Assembly (NCBI GenBank): GCA_007922305.1
Contig: ML677385.1
Span: 7,962,336-8,026,335 of the forward strand
DNA from: Dermatemys mawii
Taxonomy: Eukaryota > Chordata > Testudines > Dermatemydidae
Reading direction: 5' to 3'
DNA: 64,000 nucleotides
Shown here piece after piece: positions 1 through 12,200 of this stretch. A program made the position numbers and the translations under genes. The notes beneath the pieces were generated by a model, which ran no database searches, was not told the origin of the DNA, and saw only the letters and a list, made by a program, of their open reading frames with translations. Positions within the stretch are counted from its first letter, which is position 1. Every line of letters begins with the position of its first letter.

Positions 1-3000
1 TAGCAGGCCAATGCTCAAACCACCGAGCTATCGCTCATCCCCATATAGATTTGCTGTCACTCCCTTAATCATATCTTATGTTCTGACCATTATTCTCCTG
101 TTGCTCCCTTTGTTTTCTCTTATTCTTAATTCTGTATCTTTTTTTGTGGTGCTCTTCAGGCCTGGCACAACACCCTTCCTGCACCAAATATCCTTTCTCT
201 CCCCCTTTAAGCCCCACAATTTTTGCTTTCCATCCTGCCACTGACTTACAGGCCTGTACTATTAACTCTTCCTTTACATTGTTTCCATTCCCTGATACAT
301 TGTTTCCATTTTGTTTTGACTCTTCTTTACCTACCACTTCCCTTTGTCTGTTTTGCTTGCTCTCTCTATCACATTTAGATTGCAGGCTTTCTGGCACAAG
401 GGCCATGCCTCCCTTTGATCTCTGTAAAGCACTGTGCAAAGTTAATTATCCTATATAAATATTGAATGATTAATATTTATTTTACAGTTAATAGTAGTTA
501 ATATTAATAGTTCATTTGCAGCATTCATATATTCCCTAGCCCCCCCCACCCCCCGCACTTAAATAAGTTAAACATTTTATACGTATGTCATTCTGGTTCA
601 GCACTACCAATACAAGCTTCTCCCGTATTTTGGACTGACCACAGTATTACACATATTGCCTCTTAAACTACTGTGGCTTAGGACAACCTTACTTCAATTG
701 CCTCTGAATCTCTTCCGACTTTGGGCAACCTTACATCAAGATGGACTAAATGTGTATCTTCTATTTTGATCAGCTTTACAGTGCTCTTGACTTCGTGAAT
801 GTTTATAATATGTATAGTACTCAAGTATCAAAAGCATCTCAGATTTGTAGTATTTTGCCTTTCAGGAAGGAGTGGCTGCTGCATGTTTTAACAAAATTCT
901 TAGCTGTATTTATAGGTACTGGGTAGGCTGGAACGCAGTGCGTTCCACTGACTAGATGGCTGTTTAAGGAGAAATGGGAATTACTTATCCTGTAATTCTA
1001 CTTCAGTGAAAAATATCATTCTGGCAGGATTGTCACTCAGCTCTGAGACTGTGAAGGGGACATTTTTTTAAGATGCTTTTTTTTCCTCGTATTTCTATTG
1101 CTCTATGTTTTTAAGGCACTCCTTCAATCACTATTTTATGAATGGTTTACCATGTTGGGGAGCCTTCATTTCCTGCTCAGTGAGGCACTGACCAGAATGT
1201 CCCAATGGTGACAGTTCAAATCACAGATGGCATACAACTATCAGTGGGTAAGGTGGGAAATTTTGGATGCCAACCCACTACTGCTGCTACCAATGGCCAA
1301 AAACTTTAAAGCATGTGGAATTCTGCTTGTCATTTGATAGAGAGCTCTAGATAGAGGAATGAGAATTTGCCAGAATGATACTTTGTGGTTTTGCTTCTCT
1401 AAAGATAAGTTGTCCCCTGTATTAACTTAATTTAGATACAGTACATTATCTGAAGGTGTAAAATCACAATTAGAAGTAGCTAACTGGTTGGTTTTTTATT
1501 GCTAATTGTTTTAACATGCATCCCATCTCTTCCTCTGGTTGTCGTATTCCTCTGTTGTTTTTTCTTGATTTTAGTACTAGATATATTTCTGCTCCAGAAA
1601 TAACACTTCTGTAACTTTAAAATTGTCATCCATAATTAATAGCATTCTAGTAATCTTGAGCTAAGATAAATTTCAAGAACATTGCTGTACAGTAGTCTTC
1701 TACCATCTGTTGCATTCAGTCTGCTGTTTTTCTAGGGCTTTTTCTATGTATCTGTATGGCAGGGGTAGGCAACCTATGGCATGTGTGCCAAGGCGGCACA
1801 CAAGCTGATTTTCAGTGGCACTCTCACTGCCCAGATCCTGGCCACTGGTCTGGGGGGCTCTGCATTTTAATTTAATTTTCAATTAAGCTTCTTAAACATT
1901 TTAAAAACTTATTTACTTTACATACAACAATAATTTAGTTATATATTAAAGACTGATAGAAAGAGATCTTCTAAAAATGTTAAAATGTGTTATTGACACA
2001 CAAAACCTTAAATTAGAGTGAATAAATGAAGACTCGGCACACTGCTTCTGAAAGGTTGCCAATCCCTGCTGTATAGTATTAGTATTAACTGGATTAACCA
2101 AAAGTATTAACCAGATGACCTCATAGTTTGTTTTCACTTCCTTCTACTTATATAGTAAGTGATTCCAATTCAATCAGCCAACAAAATCTGGGAGCCTGTC
2201 CTTTCTGTGTAGCTGTATTATTACCATATTCCAGACCTTAGAGAGAATATCTTTTTTTCCCCCTGAAATACTGTGGGGTTTTTTAGCTTCTGTAATTCCC
2301 TTGCTTTAAAACAGTATTTTGTTTTTCACCCATGCACTGTTATTTTTGTGACCTTCAGTGCCATTTTAAGATGTTTGTTGGTACAAAGTCCTAAGAACCC
2401 AATCATATTCTTCAATAATTATAATGATAATTAATGTCTTATTGTCCCAGAGTTAGGGCAAATCATACTTATTTTATTTGTTTTAGAATCTCATTTTGTG
2501 TGGGCCCCCTTGTTAAAATTTGCTTTCTGGTTTTGTGGCTTTATCACCTACACAGTCTTCGTTTACACAAAAACACGTTTTCCTTCATCTCTAATTATAC
2601 GTGAAATCCTGACATACTTATTTGTTTTTACTCAGCCTTCACCCAATAGAACTTGACTGAGAGTTTACTTAAGGGCTTCTGGATTTGGCACACAATATTT
2701 CTAGTAAAGTATCTAAGTGTTTAACTTCTAAACTTCTCTTGGATGAAAGGGAACACAAAATAAACTTAATTGTTATCCTAGAACAAAAAATACAAGGAAA
2801 GAGTGGCATTTTCTGCACAAGAGTATAAATATTAATTATTATTGTTTTTAAACTTTACTCTGATAGTACAAGTAAACAAACACATTTTTCTATATTATTA
2901 TTATTTCTCGCTCTCTTTCTCTCCCCAGTCCTTTTTCTAACAAACAAAAAACAGCTTTTGGACACAGAATTTCATATTAGCAAATTCAAAAGTAATTCTC

Positions 3001-3143
3001 CTTTTTTCCACCGTCTCTTCAAAAATCTTTTAAAAATATTCTGGTACTGAAATGATCCTCCAGGTTTCTTTGGTAGTAATTTGTGAGTTTAATTTGGTTA
3101 ATTCCAAAGAAAGTGATTCCTTTATTTATTTATTTTTAACTAG
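1..3143. other. Intron, 5' side of window
   Basis: The first 48 bases are the tail of a CR1-derived repeat: the same GCAATGCTCAAACCAC-GAGCTATC ending as at 25615-25650. About 370-440 resembles the end of an L2/MIR-type repeat. A small hAT element occupies 1760-2068. In 60-370, 440-1750 and 2077-3143 I see AT-rich sequence with no exon I can support and no repeat I recognise. Confidence 0.6.
1760..2068 (+). mobile_element. Non-autonomous hAT element, CAGGGGT-GGCAACCT family
   Basis: The terminal inverted repeats are CAGGGGTAGGCAACCT at the left and AGGTTGCCAATCCCTG at the right. The flanking octamers CTGTATGG (1752-1759) and CTGTATAG (2069-2076) match at 7 of 8 positions and have TA in the centre. 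There is no coding capacity in 309 bp. A second copy of the same family sits at 50299-50613 in the opposite orientation, sharing the GCAGAGCCCCC-like and ATTTTAATTTAATTTT segments. Confidence 0.9.
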
Positions 3144-3294
3144 GGAACAAATAAATATAAATGTGGAATTCACTAGTCGCTTTCTACATCCTGCTGAAGC
3201 AATGTTATTGTTGGTTTCGAAGACTGTAAGTGGAGTAGGAGGTACAACAATGACTTTCTCTCTGAAATCTAAAGTCAACCATATTGACCCTGCT
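3144..3294 (+). CDS. CFAP47: CFAP47-like exon 1 of window (151 bp)
   Basis: The acceptor is a T-rich tract ending in AACTAG at 3143 and the donor is GCT|GTAAGT at 3295. The exon opens with the last base of a split codon and closes on a whole codon. The peptide starts [20 protein letters not shown] and ends NHIDPA. It alternates hydrophobic and polar residues like the beta strands of an Ig/PapD-like fold. The frame stays open for about 90 bp upstream, but the tract before 3144 reads as a splice acceptor and the continuation at 9999 needs the phase this exon leaves. Confidence 0.8.
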
Positions 3295-6200
3295 GTAAGT
3301 ACCGAGTATGTAATCTGAAAAAATGTGAATGTTCCTGTAAGTCACTCACCAAAAGTATTGGACTTATATGATATGTAGGATTGGCAGTAAAACCAAAATC
3401 TAATTTTGTGAAAAATGTCATTGTTTCAGCATTTATTTTAGTTCCTTATCAAAATGCAAACTAGACCTTTTGAAATAAGAATGAGAGAGACAAACCAATA
3501 GATATCAACACATCCCCACTGCAGAATAGCCAAAAACTCAATGATCAGGGCACTTACTTGGTATGTAGGAGACTCAGAATGAAGTTTCCATGACAAATAA
3601 AACTGATAGGGGACTTGAAGCCAAGTCGCCCACATTTCAGGTGAGTGACCACTAGGCTAACGGCTATTCTGAGGAGTCTTTCTGTTTGCCTTTTTCTCTC
3701 TCCTGTACCATATTCCACCCTGGCGTATGGAGATAGTTGAACTTAAAGATATCTGTACTGCACATCCACACATGGCTTGGTTACATAGTGAAAAGTGTAC
3801 TGAAGATGCCCATCAGCTGACAATAAGGGATTCCAGGATCACAGGAAAGAGACTTCCACCTGCAAATAGATCCAGATTATAAAATGTAGATGTGCTATCT
3901 GTTTTTAGGAAAGCAAGCATCACTGTTTTTTTTGTTTGTTTGTTTTGGGGGTGGGGTGGGGGGATGATTAAGAAATTCCAGGCAACAGACTATATTAAAG
4001 TAGGTACTCAAAGGCCAGGAAATGCCAGAGTTAATGTTGCTGCCTTGTTTGTATGCGTTATGATACAGATTGTACTTCGCTCTTGTCTCTATGAACGGTT
4101 AGTGTGCAGCAAACGAGGGTATAAATCTACCTTGCTCTAGCCTGGAATGCACTACGTCCATGTGAACTCCACTAATGCGCATTAAAAAAAGCCTACCGTG
4201 CTTTGATCTGTCCTGCTTGGAAATGGGAATAGCTCAAAGAACACTGGGAAAGTTTTAGTGCACAGCTGCAGGGTCTATGCAAACTGTTTATGCACAGCTG
4301 GCTACTGCGAGGTAGATTTACACCACAGCTTGCCATGTGCTAATAGTTTGCATAGACAAGCCCTTAGATTCTCACATTTCCCCCTGAGTTGCACCTCAGG
4401 ATGTCTGCCCCACAAATGTGCACATGAAATTAGCTCCTTAGTTAACTGCCTCTTTCCCTGCCTTGGGCCTAAGGAAGATTGTGCTGCTGATTGACAAGGA
4501 GATAGGTTGTACGTGACTATTGACAAAATTATTGTAATGCATACCTTAGAGAGAGAATACATTATATCTAAAGTCAGTAAAGAAAACTTGGCCCATTAGT
4601 ATAATTATATGAAAAGTACTGTAATTAAGAACAAATGAGACCCACTCCAAGACCGAACAAATGTATCTAATGATTATGGTAAAATTGTATGAGAAATAGT
4701 AGTCATCATGTAATTAAAGGCATGTAACCAGGTCAGAGTTAGGTTGTAGAGAAACCTTAGTTTGGCTTTTTCTGACTGAGTACTCAGCTACAGACCCTTA
4801 ATGTTTGCTTAGGGTGAAATTCTGGCTACTTGCATGGAATTTCGGTATTGGGACTCTGTGTGGGGAGCGGAGGATGTAGGAGGCTTGGCAGGTGACATTC
4901 ACTTCCCTCAACCGAGGAGCAAGCCTGGTGTGCAGCTTATCTACAGCCCTTCTTTTAGCCTACTCTCAGATCACCCCATTTGTAGCCTAAGTTTGAAGGA
5001 TTTGTGCAGGCATGTTGTATGGTCACTGCACCAGCAGACACTGCACAATCCTTACTTGGGGTTTGAGTGCTGCAAGGGATCATGCAATCTCCCACTGCAC
5101 CATGAGTAGAGTCATTTTCTGGTTTGAAATTAATATATACATCTTCATTGTAAAGCAGTTTCAAATATATATTTAAATGTGCCAGAGCAACTCTTTCACT
5201 ATGTGCTGACAGAATAGCTCCTTTTGAGGAAAATCTCCTAGATACATAGATTCCAAGGCCTGAAGGGATCATTGTGATCACCTACTCTGATCTCCTGTGT
5301 AACACAAGCCATAGAACTGCCCCCAAATAATTCTTTCAGTAGATCTTTTAGAAAGACATCCAATCTTAATTTAAAGGTTGTCAGTGATGGAGAATCCCCC
5401 ATGACCCTTGGTAAATTGTTCCAATGGTTAATTGCGCTCATCATTAAAAATGTATGCCTTATTTCCAGTTTTAATTTGTCATGCTTCCAGCGATTGGATC
5501 ATATTATACCTCTCTCTAATAGATTGAAGAGCCACTTATAAATTTGTTCCCTGTGTAGATGCTTTAAAGATTATAATCAAGTCACCCCTTAACTTTCTCT
5601 TTTTAAAGCTAAGTAATTTGAGCTCCTTGAGCCTATCATTATCAGGCATGGTTTTTAATCCTTTAATCATTCTTATGGCTCTTCTCTTAATCCTCTCCAA
5701 TTTATCAACATCTTTCTTGAATTGTGGCCACCAGAACTGCACGTAGTATTCCAGCAGCGGTCACATCAGTGCCAAATATAGAGGTACAATAACCTCTCTA
5801 CTCTTACTCAAGAGGCCCCTGTTTATGCATCCCAGGATCACATTCACTGTTTTGGCCACAGTGTCACACTGGTAGCTGATTATCCACCACCACCACCAAA
5901 TGTTTTTTTCAGAATAACTGCTTCCTAGGGTTGAGTCCTCTATCCTGTATGTATAGCCCACATTCTTTCCCACTAGGTGTATATATTTACATCCTGGAAA
6001 GCTATGCAGCTTTTCTTCTACATACTACAGAACAGCTATAGTTTCAATATAAGCATTTTCAATCTCCTTATTCACTGGAGTAACATCATGCTTCTGAATT
6101 ACAAGTCCAGGTTTTTGTACATGTTCTCAGTGTGTTTAACATGGTTATTCATTTTTTACTATATGCTAATGGCCATCCAGACCTTAGAAATGTTCATCTA

Positions 6201-9200
6201 AAAAAAGAGAAATAATTTCCCCTTTATCACCACTAATGATAGGCTAATCCATCATTATTGCTGTCACATGAAATGGATTTCTTCACAGAGGAATGGTTGG
6301 ACTGTTCAGGAACTTAACAGTTTTACTGACCAAAAGTCATTCTGCACTATTGTAAAAAACATTCCACCAATCACAACAAAGGATGCATGCTGACTTCATT
6401 GGACCTGTTTGTTTCCTTAAGAGATGTAACTCAGGCTACGTCATCATATGGAAATTACAAGTTACAGTTGTACCAGTAACAGAGGGATAAGAAAACTTCC
6501 CATCCTCCATGCTAGTGGGCTAGTGGAGTAAAGAAGACTTCAAGCTCTCAAAAGCACAGGATACAGGGACAGCTGATACTACTGGGGACACTTACTGTCC
6601 TTGAGGTGGCATGACAAGGACTGGCCAGAACTTGTCCTCTTGCACACTAGCTGGCACTGTCTGTGTGGTTCTATAGGAATTCCATGTAACATCTGAAGGA
6701 AATGTTCCTTAACAACTCCAGCTAATGCCACTGCAGGCTTGCCCCCCTACACTACTGTTCCAGTGTGGCTCAGTCTCCTAGAAGTTGCCCTGTAAGCCTA
6801 AGCATGAATGCTTAAGCAGCACCAACATCTTTTAATTTTTTTTTTACATTTCATTAGAGCAGTAACTATGAAGTGATAAAATATATGCATTTAATTTTTA
6901 TATTGCAGTAGCACCAGACATCACAAAGTTCCAGGTGCTGTACAAACACATGGAAAGTCCTGCCCCATGCCCCAAAGAGTTTACAGTCTAAGACCTATGT
7001 CATAGGGCAGCCCTGCTTGGAGCACCCTTCTTGGGTAGGCCATAGCAAGCTGGGTATGCCTGTCTTCATTTTCCCTTTCAGAGACCCCTAGTAACTCCAT
7101 TTCAGACTCTCTTTTTAGTGCCCATCTGGACTAGTTCGCCTAGAGGGAGGTAGCAAAAGAGTTACAGATGCATTGGCCCCGATCCCTTTTAAAAGGTCAA
7201 TGTCATCCTGTGACTTCCCCCGTCCTGCAAAGACTCTGATGCATGTACTTTATTTCATGTGCTGTAACTGTGATGGAACTAACTCAGAGTGCATAAGGTT
7301 AAATGTATTCATAAATCTCTGGAGGATTGGGACCAAAAGCAAACACTGTACAAAGGATGAAAAAGAGTGATAAAGGGAAAAGTATGTATTTTTATGAACA
7401 TACATCCAGTTGTTGGTATCTGCCGTTTACCACTGATAAGCCGTCTCATTTTGTAGATGGTTCCTTGTTCTCCACAAGCAGCTGCTTTCTCTGCATATGT
7501 TGCCAGATTATCAGTATAATGAGGTTTGTCTGCTCTCACAAGGCATTTGAACTCTCAGGGTGCCTTCCTACACTGCTCATGGTATTTGTCCTTTAGATTC
7601 TGGGATTCTGTGTCTAAAACTTTTTTCTTCAGGGCTTGTCTGGTTTCTATGGCATTTCGTGTGCTGTGTGTAATCCATTCCTCCCTTCTCTTCTGCCTGT
7701 AGCCTAGACAGGCTTCACTGCTGTTTATAAATTGCTGTTACTTTGTCCTGCTTCTTGTTGATCTCTCACCTGCATTCCTCTTCATCAAGGTCTTCAAGTG
7801 CTTGAAACTTGTTCTTTAACCATCAAACACTCTCATCAGGAACAAATAAGGACACCTATTAACAACCAAAAAAGAACAAGAAATGTGCTGGACAGAGCAT
7901 TTCAAAGAATTGCTGAACAGGGAGCCACCTAAGCAAACATCCAGGAGACAGAAGAAAAACTTGATATCAACACTGACACCCCAACTAAGGAAGAGATCAT
8001 TCTAGCCATCAAATCCTTAAAAAAATGGGAAAGCTCCTGGCAAAGATAACTCATATGCAGAATTGTTCAAGGTAAACCCTAAATTAGCAGCATCTTTCCT
8101 GGCCCCTCTATTTACAACACTTTGGGAAAGGGAAAAAGTGCCAGATGAGTGGACCAATGGGTTTATAGTGAAGATACCGAGCAAAGTATTGTGTAAGATC
8201 AGAGTCCAGCGTATATCAGAGGCAGTTGATAGCATTCTCAGAAAAGAGCAAGTTGGTTTTCGGAAAGGGCGTGGAGGCACAGACCAGATCTTCACTCTAT
8301 GAAACATAATAGAACAGTGCTTAGAATGGGAATGGCAATTCTACATAAATTTCGTAGACTTTGAGAAGGCTTTTCATAGCATTCACAGCACCAGCCTATG
8401 GCACATTCTGCAGGCATATGGAATTCCTTTCTGTATAATTAATGTCATCAAAAGCTTCTATTTCAACTTCACAGGTAGTGTGGAGCACAGTGAGCTCAGT
8501 TTTGAAGTCAAAACGAGAGTACGTCAGGGTTGTGTCATGTCTGCAATCCTCTTCAACATTGCCATCGACTGGGTAATGCAGCGTACAACAGAAGACATGC
8601 CAAGAGGCATTAAATGGATACTCTTCTCATCGTTTGAAAACCTGGACTCTGCAGATGATGTCACTCTCCTATCACATACCCAACACTATATACAAGAAAA
8701 AACTCAACTTGACTCAACGCATTCAGCCAGCAAATTGGACTGAAGATCAATCGCAATAAGACAGATATCATGACCTTTGATATTGCCTTAGCATCACTGG
8801 TACAAATAAAGGATTATGTTCTCACCAATGTAGAAAAATTCATATATTTGGTCAGCACCATCAGTCAGGATGGTGGAACAAGCCTGAACATCTGGAACAG
8901 AATCAATAAAATCAAGAACACCTTCAGGAGCTTAAATACAGTTGGGAAGTCATCAAAATACAACAACAAAACCAAACTCAAGATATATCGGAGCTACGTA
9001 CTTTTAACACTGCTTTATAGTGCAGAATTCTGGGGAATGAAAAAGTATGACATGTCCAAACTATCTTAATTCCATACAACCTGCCTCAGAAAAATCCTCT
9101 CTATCTTTTGACCCAGAACAATCTCAAACCAAGATCTATTGACACAGTGCAACCAAGAGAATCTGAGCACCATCATTGCCAGGAGGCGTTGGAGGCGTGC

Positions 9201-12200
9201 TTTGGATGGTGATGTGGTTTGGATGGAAACTGATTCCGTTGCTAATAAAATGGACACCTGAAGGCAAGCGAAAATGAGGCCACCTGAAAACAACATGGCG
9301 AAGCATTGTGGAAACCGAGCTGAAAAACCTAGGGCACAAATGGGGAACCATTGAAAGACTTGCCAGAAACAGACAGGAGTGTAGAAGATTCGTCACTGCC
9401 CTAAATGTCAGAGGTGTAATAAGAACATGATGATGATGACACTTACTTGCTTAATTTTAAATAAAATATTCAAATATATATCTCCAGCTTCTCCTCAAAC
9501 TTATCTTCATGAATTGGCTGACTTTTTTTGTAGGCATCAGGGAAGCAGTAAGCCTTGAGGAGGAGCATTGTGGAGAGGTTTGGGGAGGGCATTTATACAC
9601 AAGAGCTAGTGGGTAAGAAGAATTTTGTAGAGGAGAGGATTGGGGTGGGGAGAGAAGTATAGATGTGATATGAAAAAAATAAGAAAAATTACTTTTCCTC
9701 CCCTCAATCCTTAGTCCTATTGTATATGGGAATTCTGAAAAGCTTGGTTGGAGGGAGATAGGGGTGGACATGTATATTTAAAAGGAAATTGGGCCCTCGA
9801 TCATCTTTTATATGTTGGCAACAAAACCTTACATGTTAATTATACTAGTGATATTAATATCAGTTTACAGGGAATTAACTGTACCCTGTATTTGGAATAT
9901 TTTTGGAGTATTTTTGCCTAGTTACTAGTTTATTTTAGATGAAGTAGGGAGTATTTTTTAATTTTCTTACACTGATGCAACTTTTTATTCTCTTTTAGGG
10001 TGTATTAAAATGCAAATCCCCATGTTATGAATTGAAGAAAGTTAGTCTGAATGTTAATAGTCCCTTCAGAACTGATGGAATATTCAGGTAGGCAATGTCA
10101 TAAAGACAGTATCATAACTGTAATATTATGTATATCTAGTCTTTTCCATAATTTTCTCCTGTTTAAAAATGTAGGAAAAATTGAAGATAAATGATAGGAA
10201 TTTGCATTTCTAAAATTGTTATAAGCACTATGATAATGAGTAAAGAAGATAAATAAACCTTAATTAAAATCTATCTTGGTGTAAGCAATAAAACTACAGC
10301 TTTCATCAGATGGCGTTCATGAACCTTGCTTATATTTTTGTGTATGGCTGAGATCTAGGAGAATTCCAAAGAGAAACAAACCATGTTAATTAATAGGGTT
10401 TTTTTCAATCTGCTTTGTTCTGCTGGTTAAATTACTAAACTGAAATATTCATGCAAAAGAGAATATACGTATTTGCCTAGGGACTCGCATCACCATCAAT
10501 TAATCTAATTTTTCTTTTGTATTCACAATATATGGAACATCTCCAGAGATCCGAACATTTTTTTTCTAATATGTAAGAAATAGAATGTTATATTGCTGTA
10601 ATATGTCAGTGCTGTGTGATCTGGCTCCAGATTTTGTTTTTAATCTGCAGACCCAAATGCAAGACCATAAAATTAATTTGTGTTTAAAAGCACGGAACAC
10701 AAAGCCATTTTCCATATTATTTCTGGCTTTTCTTAATGATATCCTGTTTAATACACACATTGCCTCCTTGTAATTTCATACATGATAGGATAAAATGGAA
10801 TATGCCAAAAATCCCAGGAATTACAAAATACCTTCACTGGTGAAACATGAAAGATTGATGAATATTTGTCAGTGTACGTTTTTGTTACGTGACTGGTACT
10901 TATTCATGTTAATTCATCACTGTTTTATTTTTGTTTTTTTGTGAAGTGAATTTAATGTTTGTTGAATGTTTGCTAGGCTGACAGTTCTGAGGTTGGAAGT
11001 CTTCTGTTTATCCACAAAATAGAATCAGAGAATCATAGGACTGGAAGAGGGACCTCCAGAGGTCCTCTAGTCTAGTCTCCTGCGCTCACAACAGGACTAA
11101 GTATTATCTAGAACAGTGGTTCCCGAACTGGGGTTTGTGAACCCCTAGGGGTTCATGAAATGTTACAGGGGGTTCTCACGAAAAAATTCCCTAATGCCAG
11201 ACAGAGTTGTCCCTATGGACCCTGGGCAGCACAAGGCCAAGAGCTAAGTAGATCAAAGCAAGCATATCTATCGCACTGAGGAGATTTAAACTTCAAGACT
11301 CCTTATAAGAAATGGAAGGGGAGGTGTATATTTTTTCGCTGTTTTTAAAATTAAATAGGCAGTTAGTATTGTTTTTAAAATTATTCATGAAGAACCAAGG
11401 TTGAGCTTTGCTGTAAAGTGTGTTGTTTGCCTGGGCTGCTCAAGACCTGAATGCTTGTGAAGAAAGAACTCTTTGAGTTGGGTTCTTAAATACCTTCATG
11501 CTGTTTCACATCTGATACTCCTTGATGAAACATAGAGGTCTTGACATATAACAGGCTTATTCAGAGTGATACAGCTACGAAAGTGAGATTTTGGAAGAGT
11601 GTTGCCGTTTTCATAATGTAATAAAAATACTGTAATGATAATAATAAATAGTATGTGATAAGCATGTGATAAAAACAAATTTTATATTTCCAAGAGCACT
11701 GCTTTTATAATTTATACTCGGGTAAAGGAAATGTTCATTTTTAGGAGGGAGTTTGCGAGACTTGACATTTTAGTGAAAGGGGTTCACAGGTTGTTAAAGT
11801 TTGGGAACCACTGATCTAGACCATTCCTGACAGATGTTTGTCTAACTTGCTGTTAAAAATCTCCAATGACAGAGATTCCACAACCTCCCTAGGTAATTTA
11901 TTCCAGTGCTTAACCACCCTGACAGTTAAAAAGTATTTGCTGATGTCCAGTCTAAACCTCGCTTGCTGCAAATTAAGCCCATTGCTTCTTATCCTATCTT
12001 CAGAGGTTAAGAAAAACAATTTTTCTTCCTCCTCCTTGTAACAATCTTTTACATGCTTGAAAACTAGGTCTAGTATGGGCAGCAGCTGGTGAAGTTGCTT
12101 TCACTGCCCCACCATTGTGCTTTGACCTAAACTACCTAAGGGGAGTCAGATGAATTAGTTTAGTTTCTATGTTTGTTCAGTCCTTAAGACAATCAGCACA

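Larger units (their letters stand above)
3295..9998. other. Intron after exon 1
   Basis: It holds a degraded inverted-repeat element (about 4109-4366), a minus-strand CR1 (5238-5990), a short CORE-SINE-like stretch (6891-7001) and an RTE-like LINE (7385-9440). In 3295-4100, 4370-5237, 5991-6890, 7002-7384 and 9441-9998 I see no supported exon and no repeat that I recognise. Confidence 0.6.

Noticed and set aside
144..458. 104-codon plus-strand frame overlapping a 124-codon minus-strand frame
   Set aside because: Both are chance frames in pyrimidine-rich intron sequence that ends in an L2/MIR-like tail.
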